Assembly (NCBI GenBank): GCA_902762615.1
Contig: CACWOX010000013.1
Location: 1-64,000, forward strand
Direction: 5' to 3'
Source of the DNA: an uncultured Ruminococcus sp.
GTDB lineage: Bacteria > Bacillota > Clostridia > Oscillospirales > Acutalibacteraceae
Length of the DNA stretch: 64,000 bases
The notes under the pieces: generated by a model
The model's database searches: none
Seen by the model: only the letters and a program-made list of their open reading frames with translations
What the model was told of the DNA's origin: nothing
Part shown: in pieces, positions 43,344-52,969 of the stretch
Numbering within the stretch: position 1 is the stretch's first letter
Layout: each line of letters opens with the position of its first letter
Program-made: the position numbers and the translations under genes

Positions 43344-43835
43344 ATGAGCAAAAACAAAGAGCATCTGCCCATGATAGGAGTGGGACCGCTGTGCGTAGGC
43401 GTGATGATTGTGCTGACCGCGAGCGGCATTCTGCTTTCGCGCATGGGACTGATGGAGACAGGAAAAATAGCAGCCTTGCAAGTGCCTTTTTTCATAGCGG
43501 GCTGTCTGTTGGTCATCGGAGGATTGAGCCTCTATGCCGGAGCGCTGTTTTTTTCCGGAATTGACAGCCACATCAAACAAAATACACTGGCGCAGACAGG
43601 CGTGTATGCCTGCGTCAGAAACCCTATTTATTCGGCGTTTATGATGTTCTGCACTGCCGCGCTGTGCTTTGAAGGCAACGCGCTTCTGCTGGTGCTGCCG
43701 CCGATATTCTGGCTTTGGATGACAGTGCTGATGAAGCACACGGAGGAAAAATGGCTGCTTGCGCTGCACGGCGACGTCTACAGGGATTACTGCCACCGGG
43801 TCAACCGCTGTCTTCCGTGGTTGCCGAAGAAATGA
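43344..43835 (+). CDS. Isoprenylcysteine carboxyl methyltransferase-like membrane methyltransferase
   Basis: 163 residues with four to five TM segments and the ICMT/PEMT-like ending: QTGVYACVRNPIYSAFM, then HTEEKWLLALHGDVYRDYCHRVNRCLP. Members use SAM to methylate membrane or lipid-like substrates; the bacterial substrate is unknown. Ribosome binding site GGAGTGG. The gene is alone behind a promoter with an ArsR-like palindrome, hinting at metal or stress control. Confidence 0.85.
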   Translation: MSKNKEHLPMIGVGPLCVGVMIVLTASGILLSRMGLMETGKIAALQVPFFIAGCLLVIGGLSLYAGALFFSGIDSHIKQNTLAQTGVYACVRNPIYSAFMMFCTAALCFEGNALLLVLPPIFWLWMTVLMKHTEEKWLLALHGDVYRDYCHRVNRCLPWLPKK

Positions 43836-43943
43836 AAAAGACATGAATACAAGCAATCAGTCAACCGATATTTAGGCAAACGCGTTATGCGTAAATGATT
43901 TACAATGTTATAAAAAATCAACCGCAAAGGAGAGAATAGAAAA

Positions 43944-44642
43944 ATGTTTCTTGAAATCAACGATCTGGTCAAATATTACGGCAGCGGTGAAAGCCGCGTC
44001 AAGGTGCTCCAAGGCATCACCGCCGGAGTGGAAAAGGGCAAAATCTGCGTCATTCTCGGCTCCTCGGGCTGCGGCAAATCGACGCTGCTCAATATCGTCG
44101 GCGGCATAGAGAAGCCAGACGGCGGCTATGTCAGCATCAACGGCGAAAAGCTCGCGGATATGAGCGAAAAGGAGCTCACGCAGTACCGCCGCAAGCACCT
44201 CGGCTATGTCTTTCAGTTTTACAACCTGATCCCCAATCTTACTGTCCGCGAGAATATTGAGGTGGGCGCGTATCTCGGCAGCAACACTCTCGACGTGGAC
44301 GAACTGATGAAGACCCTCGGTCTGTGGGAGCACCGCAACAAAATTTCCAATCAGCTTTCGGGCGGACAGCAGCAGCGCACGGCAATCGGACGCGCCATTG
44401 TCAAGAATCCCGATATCCTGCTCTGCGACGAACCGACGGGCGCTTTGGATTACGCCACATCAAAAGAACTGCTCAAGCTGCTGGAGGAGCTTAACAAAAA
44501 ATACGGCAACACCATCGTCATTGTCACCCACAACGATGCCATCAAGAATATGGCGGATCAGGTCATCAAGCTGCGAGACGGTCAGGTGCACAGGAATTAC
44601 ATGAACGAGCAAAAGATCGCCGCAGCCGATCTTGATTGGTAA
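43944..44642 (+). CDS. ABC transporter ATP-binding protein (LolD/MacB type)
   Basis: 232 residues. Walker [11 protein letters not shown]-loop [14 protein letters not shown], signature LSGGQQQR, Walker [13 protein letters not shown], and H-loop IVTHN. The type pairs with FtsX-like permeases, and one follows 22 bp downstream. AAAGGAG precedes the start. Such pairs export or sense peptides and lipids. Confidence 0.95.
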   Translation: MFLEINDLVKYYGSGESRVKVLQGITAGVEKGKICVILGSSGCGKSTLLNIVGGIEKPDGGYVSINGEKLADMSEKELTQYRRKHLGYVFQFYNLIPNLTVRENIEVGAYLGSNTLDVDELMKTLGLWEHRNKISNQLSGGQQQRTAIGRAIVKNPDILLCDEPTGALDYATSKELLKLLEELNKKYGNTIVIVTHNDAIKNMADQVIKLRDGQVHRNYMNEQKIAAADLDW

Positions 44643-44664
44643 TCGCGGAGGTGGGTGATACAAA

Positions 44665-46935
44665 ATGAAAAAAGTCAAAAACCCGCTTCGCAAACGTCTG
44701 CTTCGTGAGCTTTTTCACGACTTCGGCAAATATGTGGTGGTATTCACCTTTATATCTGCGACAATCGCAATGGTCTCGGGCTTTTTAGTCTCGGACATCA
44801 GCCTGAAAACCACCTACGACGAGAGCTTTGAGAAATACACCGTCGAGGACGGACATTTTTCCCTTCTTATGCCTGCCGAAGATGATTTCTTTGCCGATAT
44901 GGAACGGCTCTACAAGGTAAAGGTATACGAAAATTTCTACGCCGACCGCGAATCGGCTGACGGCAGCACCGTGCGCATGTACAAAATGCGCAGCGACGTG
45001 AACCGCGCCGACCTGCTCAAAGGGGCATTTCCTGCCAGATTAAGCGACATTGCCATTGACCGGCTTTACGCCGAGAACAACGATATTTCTATCGGTGACA
45101 GCATGGTCATCGAGGGCAGGTCCTTCCGTGTCTGCGGATTGGTGGCGCTCAGTGATTACAGCGCACTTTTCAAGAACAACACCGACATGATGTTTGACGC
45201 AAAGCAATTCACCGTTGCGCTTGTGACAGATATCGACTTCAATGTCATTCAGAACAGCGATTTGAAATTCTGCTACAGCTGGGTCAACGATGACCGCACG
45301 CTTTCCGAGGACGACTGCAAGGCAAAAGCAGAGGACATAATGGAATGGCTTGCCGACCGCGCTATTCTCACCGACTTTCTCAGGCGCAGCGACAATCAGG
45401 CTATCCAGTTTACAGGCACCGACATGGGCAGCGACAAGGCGATGATCATTGCTCTGCTTTATGTGGTAATGGGCGTTATGGCATTCATCTTTGCCGTGAC
45501 CACCTCCAACACTATCGAGCAGGAAGCTGCCGTCATCGGCACACTTCGCGCTTCGGGCTACACACGCGGCGAGCTGCTTCGCCACTACATTGCCCTGCCA
45601 ATCATCGTCTCGATGATCGGCGCGGTGGTGGGCAATATTCTCGGCTACACGGTGCTGAAAGATTACTTTGCACGGCTGTACCTGCACAGCTATTCGCTCA
45701 CCAAATACCGCACGGTCTGGAGCTCGGAAGCCTTCTGGCTGACAACTGCCGCACCGCTTGCCATTCTGCTGGCTGTCAATCTCATTGTCATCAGCCGCAA
45801 GCTCCGGCTCTCGCCACTGAAATTCCTTCGCCGTGAGCTTACCAGCCGCACCAAAAAGCGGGTCATGCGGCTTTCGCACCGAATGAGCTTCCTCACGCGC
45901 TTCCGACTGAGGGTGATTTTCCAGAATATCCCCTCTTATCTCACCCTGTTTGTGGGAATTCTCTTTGCCAACGTGCTGCTGCTCTTCGGAATCATGATGT
46001 CGCCCCTGCTGGAGCAATTCCGCACTGAGGTGCTCGACAGCAAGATCGCAAGCTATCAGTATATCCTCCGGGCACCCGTTTCGACCAGCGATGCTGACGC
46101 CGAGAAATACTGCCTGAGCGAATTGCTCGACAAGCCCTCCAAGGAGGAGATCATGATCTACGGCATTTCGCCCGACAGCCAATATTACAGCAATTTCTCC
46201 GATACAAAAATTCCTGCCAGCAAGGGTGAGGTTCTCATATCCGAGGGCTATATGGAGAAGTATCACATCAACGCCGGAGACAATGTGGAGCTTAAAGAGA
46301 AATACAGCAGCAAGACCTACACCTTTAAGGTGGCAGATGTGGTGCATTATCCTGCATCGCTCGCCGTATTTATGAATGACGACCTCTTCCGCGACACCTT
46401 CGACAAGGACGACGATTATTTCACAGGCTATTTAAGCGACCGCAAGCTGACCGACATCAGGGACGAATACGTCGCCTCCGTCATCACCGAACATGATCTG
46501 GTCGTGGTTGCCGACCAGCTTGACGACAGCATGGGTCTGGTATTCCCGATCATGGGCGGCTTTGCGATTCTGCTCTATATGCTGATGATCTACATGCTTT
46601 CCAAGCTGATTCTCGAAAAGAACGCGCAGTCCATCTCCATGACCAAGATTTTAGGCTACACCGGACGGGAAATCGGAAAGCTCTACATCACATCAACGGC
46701 GTGGGTCGTGATCCTCTCGCTCTTTGCGACGCTGCCCATTGCAGCCATATTCATGCGCTGGGTCTACGGAGAATTCATGCTGGAAATGCACGGCTGGCTG
46801 ACATTCTTCGTCGCACCGATTACCTATGCCAAGATGCTCGCCATTGGCATTGTATCGTATTTTGTGATAGGCTCACTGCAATACCTGCGCATACGGCACA
46901 TTCCCATGGAAAAAGCTCTGAAAAACAACGAGTAA
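44665..46935 (+). CDS. FtsX-like ABC transporter permease
   Basis: 756 residues: TM1 near 20-45, a large extracellular domain (about 45-255), an FtsX permease domain (about 265-390), a second extracellular domain and a second FtsX domain (about 625-740) ending in a coupling-type KILGYTGREIGKLYI and RIRHIPMEKALKNNE. This is the duplicated FtsX layout of macrolide/peptide-type exporters without a binding protein. CGGAGGT precedes the start. No two-component system is adjacent. Confidence 0.92.
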   Translation: MKKVKNPLRKRLLRELFHDFGKYVVVFTFISATIAMVSGFLVSDISLKTTYDESFEKYTVEDGHFSLLMPAEDDFFADMERLYKVKVYENFYADRESADGSTVRMYKMRSDVNRADLLKGAFPARLSDIAIDRLYAENNDISIGDSMVIEGRSFRVCGLVALSDYSALFKNNTDMMFDAKQFTVALVTDIDFNVIQNSDLKFCYSWVNDDRTLSEDDCKAKAEDIMEWLADRAILTDFLRRSDNQAIQFTGTDMGSDKAMIIALLYVVMGVMAFIFAVTTSNTIEQEAAVIGTLRASGYTRGELLRHYIALPIIVSMIGAVVGNILGYTVLKDYFARLYLHSYSLTKYRTVWSSEAFWLTTAAPLAILLAVNLIVISRKLRLSPLKFLRRELTSRTKKRVMRLSHRMSFLTRFRLRVIFQNIPSYLTLFVGILFANVLLLFGIMMSPLLEQFRTEVLDSKIASYQYILRAPVSTSDADAEKYCLSELLDKPSKEEIMIYGISPDSQYYSNFSDTKIPASKGEVLISEGYMEKYHINAGDNVELKEKYSSKTYTFKVADVVHYPASLAVFMNDDLFRDTFDKDDDYFTGYLSDRKLTDIRDEYVASVITEHDLVVVADQLDDSMGLVFPIMGGFAILLYMLMIYMLSKLILEKNAQSISMTKILGYTGREIGKLYITSTAWVVILSLFATLPIAAIFMRWVYGEFMLEMHGWLTFFVAPITYAKMLAIGIVSYFVIGSLQYLRIRHIPMEKALKNNE

Positions 46936-46950
46936 CCTATTCATGCATCC

Positions 46951-47007
46951 AAAAAAGCCTGCCGGTTTTCCGCTCATCAAAGAACGGAAGCCGACAGGCA
47001 TTTTTTA
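46951..47007. terminator. Terminator between convergent ABC permease and NCS2 genes
   Basis: GCCTG-C-CGG..TTCCG pairs with CGGAA.CCG-A-CAGGC, then ATTTTTT on the plus strand and A6 on the left for the other strand. Confidence 0.85.
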
Positions 47008-47061
47008 ATTATCGTTATCGGAGCAAGCTATCGGATGATCCGGCGCTTGTCCGGAAAATCA

Positions 47062-48420
47062 TCAAAGCACACCGATGGCAGAGAGTGCCGAAAGGACATA
47101 CTTGAGGACGAAAAGAAGAACGATGACATACATGAGGGGGTGAATCTCCTTGAACTTGAGTCTTGCGATCTTGACTACAACATAGGCGATGAAGCCGAGT
47201 GCCAGACCGTCGGTGATGGAGTAGAAGAAGGGCATACCCACAACGGTGAGGAAACAGGGAATTGCCACTTCGATATCGCTCCAGTCGATGTCCTTCAGAG
47301 AAGCGCACATCATAACGCCGACAACGATAAGGATCGGCGCGGTAGCTGCACTGGGGACAAGACCCACGATCGGTGAAAGGAAGAGACCGAGCAGGAAGCA
47401 AAGACCTGTCACGGTGGAGGTCAGACCGGTTCTGCCGCCTGCGGAGATGCCGGAGGTGGATTCCACATAGGTGGTGACGGTGGAGGTGCCAACCACAGCG
47501 CCTGTGGAAGTGGCGATAGCGTCAGCCAGCATAGCTCTCTCGATCTTGGGCAGATCGCCGTTCTCGTCGAGGTAGCCCGCCTTGTCGGCAGCGCCGATCA
47601 GTGTGCCGATGGTGTCGAACATATCGACCAGCACGAGGGTGATCATTGTCGCAATAAGCGAGGCGATCGGAACCGAAAGCAGGTCGCCGAAGCTGGTAAA
47701 GCACTTGCCGAACATCGAGAAATCGAGGTAGGGAACCCAGCTTGTGGGAGCCGAAACGCCGATGTCGATTTTGAAAACAAACTGCATGACGCAGCCGATG
47801 ACGGAGGTTGCGATCATCGAAATGAAGAGCGCTGCGGGAACCTTTGCCACTACCAGCACGATGGTAATGATCAGACCGACAATGGCAAGCAGCATGGCGG
47901 GATTGGCAAAGCTGCCCATGCCGACGGTGGTGGCAGCGGATTTCTCACCCACGACGATGCCTGCGTTGACAAAGCCGATAAGGGCGATAAAGAGACCGAT
48001 GCCTGCGCCGAGAGCCTTCTTGAGACTCAGGGGAATAGCCTTGACCAAAGCGGTTCTTGCGCCGGTGACGGTGAGCAGAATGAAGATAAGACCTGCGATA
48101 AAGACGGCGGAGAGCGCTGCGCCTGCGGAAAGTCCGAACGCGCCGCAGAGGGTGAAGGAGAATACCGCGTTGAGTCCGAGACCCGGAGCCTGTGCCATGG
48201 GATAATTGGACAGCCAGCCGATAAGCCATGTGCCGATGGCTGCCGCAATGCAGGTGGCAGTGATGACTGCCGTGTTGCTCATTCCGGCAGGAGTTCCCTC
48301 GCCCAGAATGGTCGGGTTAAGAAAGATGATGTATGCCATCGTGAAGAATGTCGTCAGTCCGGCAATAATCTCTGTTCTTATGTTGGTGTTGTGTTCCTTG
48401 AGATGAAAGAGCTTTTCCAA
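47062..48420 (-). CDS. NCS2 family purine permease (AzgA type)
   Basis: 452 residues with 12-14 TM segments. Family marks: RTEIIAGLTTFFTMAYIIFLNP, NYPMAQAPGLGLNAVFSF, and VVGTSTVTTYVESTSGISAGGRTGL. Members are proton symporters for adenine, guanine or hypoxanthine. The start codon is TTG at 48420, with AGGAGG 8 nt upstream. The leader is about 75 nt, too short for a purine riboswitch plus expression platform. Monocistronic. Confidence 0.94.
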   Translation of the reverse strand: MEKLFHLKEHNTNIRTEIIAGLTTFFTMAYIIFLNPTILGEGTPAGMSNTAVITATCIAAAIGTWLIGWLSNYPMAQAPGLGLNAVFSFTLCGAFGLSAGAALSAVFIAGLIFILLTVTGARTALVKAIPLSLKKALGAGIGLFIALIGFVNAGIVVGEKSAATTVGMGSFANPAMLLAIVGLIITIVLVVAKVPAALFISMIATSVIGCVMQFVFKIDIGVSAPTSWVPYLDFSMFGKCFTSFGDLLSVPIASLIATMITLVLVDMFDTIGTLIGAADKAGYLDENGDLPKIERAMLADAIATSTGAVVGTSTVTTYVESTSGISAGGRTGLTSTVTGLCFLLGLFLSPIVGLVPSAATAPILIVVGVMMCASLKDIDWSDIEVAIPCFLTVVGMPFFYSITDGLALGFIAYVVVKIARLKFKEIHPLMYVIVLLFVLKYVLSALSAIGVL

Positions 48421-48501
48421 AAAAACTTCCTCCTAAAAAATAATGTTGCCGCCTTGGTAGTTTGATAATGGCGATAAAAAAAACCTAAGTGGCACAAAAA
48501 A

Positions 48502-48530
48502 ATTATATAATATTGTCAGCTCAAATGCAA
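48502..48530 (-). promoter_or_regulatory. Promoter of the NCS2 permease
   Basis: Minus strand TTGCAT (48525-48530), 17-bp spacer, TATAAT (48502-48507). Confidence 0.7.
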
Positions 48531-48620
48531 GTCGCATTTTAAATATAATCGTACAACATTTTTGGATAAATTCACCCATTCACCACAGCAATAAAGATTC
48601 TGTCCGAGACACGGTTTCTC

Positions 48621-48649
48621 TTGCAAAAGTGAAGACTATATGATACAAT
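48621..48649 (+). promoter_or_regulatory. Promoter of vanZ-like gene and galE
   Basis: TTGCAA (48621-48626), 17-bp spacer ending TGA, TACAAT (48644-48649). Confidence 0.75.
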
Positions 48650-48687
48650 GGTATTATAGAAATGTGTTGTCACGGAGGTAAGTTTGC

Positions 48688-49152
48688 TTGAAACTTCCAT
48701 TCAGCCGCAGGTTTGCCGTATTTGCAGTCCTTACACTTGCATGGATGAGCGTGATTTTTTTCTTTTCGGCTCAGAACGGCAGCGAATCGTCGGGACTCAG
48801 CAGCAAATTGGTGGAACTGTTGTGCGCCATTGTGCATTACAATCCCTCGCCTGACGTATTTTCAATACTGACATTTATCGTACGCAAAGGCGCTCACATG
48901 ACCGAATTCGGCATTCTTGCCCTGCTCTGGCTGGGTACGCTGACCGGCGGCGCAGAGGGCTTTCCGTGGCGTTATCCGGCGGCTTTTGCACTGTCGTCGT
49001 TCTATGCCGCGACCGACGAAATACACCAGCTCTTCGTCAGCGAACGTGCGGGACAGGTTACCGACTGGCTGATCGACAGCACCGGCGCACTGTTTTTTCT
49101 GCTGTGCGCATGGTTTCTATCTAAATATCTATTGAAAAGGATGATGAAATAA
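48688..49152 (+). CDS. VanZ family membrane protein
   Basis: 154 residues, four TM segments, with the VanZ core IVRKGAHMTEFGILALL and YAATDEIHQLFVSERAGQVTDWLIDSTG. The start is TTG at 48688 with GGAGGT 8 nt upstream. VanZ homologs affect teicoplanin or lipoglycopeptide sensitivity in some species; the general role is unknown. The stop overlaps the galE start (TAATG), so the two are coupled. Confidence 0.92.
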   Translation: MKLPFSRRFAVFAVLTLAWMSVIFFFSAQNGSESSGLSSKLVELLCAIVHYNPSPDVFSILTFIVRKGAHMTEFGILALLWLGTLTGGAEGFPWRYPAAFALSSFYAATDEIHQLFVSERAGQVTDWLIDSTGALFFLLCAWFLSKYLLKRMMK

Positions 49153-50159
49153 TGGCAATTCTCGTAACAGGCGGAGCCGGATTCATCGGCTCGCACACAT
49201 GCGTCGTGCTTCAGGAGGCAGGATACGACATTATTGTGGTCGATAATTTCTCCAATTCCAAGCCCGAAGCGCTGAGCCGCATCAAGAAAATCACAGGCAG
49301 GGATTTCAAATTCTATGAAGCCGACATTCTGGACGCGGAGGCAATGAAAAAGATCTTCGAGGAAAACGAGATCGAAGCGGTCATTCACTTTGCGGGTCTC
49401 AAGGCTGTGGGGGAATCGGTGGCTAAGCCAATCGAATATTACCACAACAACATCACCGGAAGCCTTGTGCTCTTTGACGCTATGCGCAGCCACGGTTGCA
49501 AAACCATTGTGTTCTCCTCCTCCGCCACGGTTTACGGCATGAACAACCAGCCGCCCTTTGTCGAGACAATGCCCCTCTCCACCACCAATCCCTACGGCTC
49601 GACCAAGCTCTTCATCGAGGACATTCTGCGCGATATCTGCGTTTCCGACCCCGAATGGAGCGTCATGCTGCTCAGATACTTCAATCCCATTGGCGCTCAT
49701 CCGTCGGGACTCATCGGTGAAAGCCCCAACGACATTCCCAACAATCTCTTCCCCTACATCGCAAGCGTCGCTGTCGGCAGACTGGAAAAGCTGGGCGTAT
49801 TCGGCAACGATTATCCCACCGTGGACGGCACAGGCGTGCGCGACTACATTCACGTTATGGACCTTGCCGACGGTCACGTCCGTGCGCTCAAATATGCCCT
49901 TGAACACAAAGGCGCCGAAGCGGTCAATCTCGGCACAGGCAAGGGAACCAGCGTGCTTCAGGCGGTTGCGGCTTTTGAAGCGGGCAGCGGAATGCCTGTT
50001 CCCTATGTCATCAAGCCGCGCAGACCGGGCGATATAGCCGAATGTTACGCCGACTGCTCCAAGGCAAAGGAAATGCTCGGCTGGGAAGCAAAGCTCAATA
50101 TGGAGGACATGTGCCGCGACGGCTGGAATTTCATCAAAAACAACCCCAACGGTCTTTGA
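49152..50159 (+). CDS. galE: UDP-glucose 4-epimerase
   Basis: 335 residues, an extended short-chain dehydrogenase interconverting UDP-glucose and UDP-galactose (EC 5.1.3.2). NAD-binding GGAGFIGSHT at the N-terminus, FAGLKAVGESVAKP, the catalytic Ser region FSSSATVYG, and Y-x-x-x-K in NPYGSTKLFIE. LRYFNPIGAHPSGLIGE follows. Supplies UDP-galactose for envelope glycans or the Leloir pathway. Confidence 0.95.
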   Translation: MAILVTGGAGFIGSHTCVVLQEAGYDIIVVDNFSNSKPEALSRIKKITGRDFKFYEADILDAEAMKKIFEENEIEAVIHFAGLKAVGESVAKPIEYYHNNITGSLVLFDAMRSHGCKTIVFSSSATVYGMNNQPPFVETMPLSTTNPYGSTKLFIEDILRDICVSDPEWSVMLLRYFNPIGAHPSGLIGESPNDIPNNLFPYIASVAVGRLEKLGVFGNDYPTVDGTGVRDYIHVMDLADGHVRALKYALEHKGAEAVNLGTGKGTSVLQAVAAFEAGSGMPVPYVIKPRRPGDIAECYADCSKAKEMLGWEAKLNMEDMCRDGWNFIKNNPNGL

Positions 50160-50211
50160 TTTGCTTTTTGCTTAGATTGGCAGAATCCTGCCAAAAAATG
50201 AGTAATTAAAA

Positions 50212-50266
50212 AGGGCTGTCACCTTTGGAAACGAAATCATTTCCAAGAGGGGCAGCCTGTTTTATT
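50212..50266 (+). terminator. galE terminator
   Basis: GGCTG...TGGAAA pairs with TTTCCA...CAGCC and is followed by TGTTTTATT. Confidence 0.75.
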
Positions 50267-50327
50267 GACCTTTAAGCAGCTGCAGCGCTGAATCCTGCCT
50301 GCAAAGGATTTGTGTCACGGAATGATT

Positions 50328-51396
50328 CTACTCCTGATATAGAAAATCAATGCCCTCATTGTTTACCCTATCCATGAATTCCACGACCGCTTCATCCAGT
50401 TGCTCAATATGCTGCTTATAATTATCCAATGTAATTCGTTGTTCCTGATCACCGAGGCTCTCAGTCATCATCCGGGTGATAGCAAGCGATCCGTGAATCG
50501 GATCTGCATAATCCGACAAATCCGTGATGTATTCGGCATTATTAAAATTAACCGCATAAATCTCCACATTTTGATTTTTCAGAAGTGTTGAAAAAGCATA
50601 GTCCAGTGTGTGAAGATAGGCATTATACAGCCCGTCCCTATAGGCTCTGTCCCACCATAACACGCTGTAGCAGGGGGTAAATAATATGAATTTTGTATTG
50701 GGATATTGCTTTATCTTTTCATCCAATGCCCGAATGTTTTCCTTCACCATATCAAACTGATACATTTCATCCTTCATGGGTATGGTCGGTGTTAATAAGG
50801 GGTTATAATTATCCAGAACACGTTTTGTTCCTGTCGGGGTCCACTGCATAAACCCATACGCCATTCCCGGGTCATAATCCGGATTCATAGACGTGCGTAT
50901 CATATCCGGTATCTTGACAGCAAGGATATCTCCGTTCCAAATGTATCCGACGTCATCAAACGGATTCTTATTGATGATAAAGGCAACCTCTTCGGGCATA
51001 CCAGTATTATGGGGGGCTTTGTGAAAGGAAAATACATCCATCCCATAAAAGATATACTTTACATCATGCGAATCAAGGCTCAGATCCAGAAAATACTTTA
51101 AAGTCGAAGCAGGCGAAGAACTGGCAACCGCCTTTACTACCTTTTTACACTGATATTTTTTCGCGAGGTCATCGGCATTGATGCTCATGACAACAGATGA
51201 ACCCAGAAGAACACCGTCATAATCAAAATTTCTGAGTACGCCGGGTACCTGATACTGATAGATTTTCTGTACTTCCTTCAGATTTGCGATCGGCTTATGA
51301 TAAACGAAAAACGGGTCAAATACAAAAACCAAAAGGGCAAGCGCGGAAAGAACAACGCACAGGGTTGAAAAAATACTTTGAGCATCTTTCTTTCAT
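50328..51396 (-). pseudogene. SGNH-like partner of MBOAT, frameshifted in the signal-anchor
   Basis: The main frame (from about 51370 to 50328) encodes about 345 residues of an extracellular SGNH-like protein: VFVFDPFFVYHKP, YDGVLLGSSVVMSI (GSS nucleophile motif) and YADPIHGSLAITRM (D-x-x-H). It lacks a start codon with a ribosome binding site. Starts at 51396 (MKERCSKYFF) or 51385 (MLKVFF) lie in other frames that meet the main frame at the six-A run 51368-51373 (T6 in the mRNA sense). Gaining or losing a base there gives a normal signal anchor running into STLCVVLSALALLV. It is either a broken gene, a homopolymer error or a phase switch. It follows the MBOAT gene by about 20 bp and would be its partner. 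Confidence 0.7.
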
Positions 51397-51419
51397 ATTT
51401 ATCGTTCACTTATCATCAC

Positions 51420-52886
51420 CTAAAAATTAAAGTACAGAAAAACAGTAACATCTGAAAAGAAAATAACACACAATGCCACCATGACAGCCAACAATATCAT
51501 AGCGGCCGTTTTTGGCTTATGCTGATCTACCCACTTCACGGTATCGTTTAGCATTCCGGCATAAACGCAGACTGTCAACAGAATGAGGGCATATACCATA
51601 AAAAATGTCGATACGCCATCAGACACGCCAAGCGTATTAATCACATACTCAATCACTTTCGTTTTAAACCCGGATAAACTGCCAAGCAGAGTCGTAATAT
51701 GCCCTGTCACCCTGCCTGCAAATAATTGTTTGTAAAAAAGCAGGGCTTCCCCGACAGACTGGCTTCGGAACATTACCCACGCAAAATTGGTAAATACAAA
51801 TGTAATGCAGATTCTGACGGTCCTGTTCAATTTTTCATAGGAAATCAGACTTTCCAGACAAATGGCAAGACCGTTGACAATTCCCCATACAACAAATGTC
51901 CAATTGGCTCCGTGCCATATGCCGCTCAGTAAAAACACGGTCATAATGTTTCTTAAATTTATTATTTTGCTGCATCTGCTTCCTCCGAGAGGATAGTAGA
52001 CATATTCCGTAAAAAAAGAATTCAGCGTAATGTGCCATCTTTTCCAGAATTCCTTTACACTTGCCGACAGATAGGGCTGGTCGAAATTCCTCGGCAAATC
52101 AATGTTCATCATTTTACCGATACCTATTGCCATATCACTGTAAGCGCTGAAATCAAAGAATATCTGAAATGTATAAAAAAGCATGGTAACTGCGGCACTG
52201 GGAGTGTCCAGCGAATTTATCGAACTAAAGCCGGCATTTACCACCTTGCCGAGTTCGTCTGCCACCAATATCTTTTTTCCCAGTCCCAATGAAAAAATCC
52301 TGACGCCTTTGAGAAAATTGGCGGAGTGGAAGCTTTTTAATTCATTATTTTGAAACTGGGGAATCAGCTCACCGTGACGGACAATCGGTCCGGCTATCAG
52401 CTGGGGGAAATAACTGACAAACAGCGTATAATCAACTAAACGGTAGTGGGACACCTTATTTTGAATCCTGTCAGCAATATAAGAAATCTGCTGAAAGGTA
52501 AAAAAACTGATTCCCAGAGGCAGCGCAATGTGCTTTAAAACAAAATCCTGTTTAAAGATATTGTTAATATTCTCTATAAAGAAATTGTAATACTTATAAT
52601 AAAACAACAGACCAAGATTAAATATAATTGCAAAAAAACCGGTGCATTTTTTGAGAAAAACATTTTGCTCCCACTTTTTCAGCCCGTAACTGCACAGGTA
52701 ATTTACCGTTACGCTGGCTAAAAGTATCAGCACATATGAATAATTCATATAACCGTAAAAAATAAATGAAAACAATATCAATGCTATTTTGCTTAATTCA
52801 TATTGCCTAATACGGTTCAAACCGAAATATGTAATCAATACAGCCGGAAAAAACAGAAAAATAAAGATATAAGAATTAAAAAGCAT
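51420..52886 (-). CDS. MBOAT family membrane O-acyltransferase (second copy, AT-rich)
   Basis: About 488 residues with many TM segments and all family marks: PLGISFFTFQQISYIADR, FPQLIAGPIVRHGELIPQF, FFDFSAYSDMAIGIGKMMNI, EFWKRWHITLNSFFTEYVYYPLGG, and LSGIWHGANWTFVVWGIVNG with the catalytic His. The gene is much AT-richer than the window and than the other MBOAT gene, suggesting acquisition. The ATG at 52886 and a TTG at 52895 both lack a nearby ribosome binding site (GGAGG is about 30 nt away), so the start is uncertain. The neighbouring SGNH gene would finish acyl transfer to a surface polymer. Confidence 0.9.
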   Translation of the reverse strand: MLFNSYIFIFLFFPAVLITYFGLNRIRQYELSKIALILFSFIFYGYMNYSYVLILLASVTVNYLCSYGLKKWEQNVFLKKCTGFFAIIFNLGLLFYYKYYNFFIENINNIFKQDFVLKHIALPLGISFFTFQQISYIADRIQNKVSHYRLVDYTLFVSYFPQLIAGPIVRHGELIPQFQNNELKSFHSANFLKGVRIFSLGLGKKILVADELGKVVNAGFSSINSLDTPSAAVTMLFYTFQIFFDFSAYSDMAIGIGKMMNIDLPRNFDQPYLSASVKEFWKRWHITLNSFFTEYVYYPLGGSRCSKIINLRNIMTVFLLSGIWHGANWTFVVWGIVNGLAICLESLISYEKLNRTVRICITFVFTNFAWVMFRSQSVGEALLFYKQLFAGRVTGHITTLLGSLSGFKTKVIEYVINTLGVSDGVSTFFMVYALILLTVCVYAGMLNDTVKWVDQHKPKTAAMILLAVMVALCVIFFSDVTVFLYFNF

Positions 52887-52969
52887 GTTGATCAATATGC
52901 CGGCACAATACCGTCAGTAATCCTCCTATTCTGTTTTTATTATTGCTATCAGATGTCCTTCAGACCAAT

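Noticed and set aside
48421-48501. Purine riboswitch before the NCS2 permease
   Set aside because: The leader is about 75 nt and shows no three-way-junction pattern.
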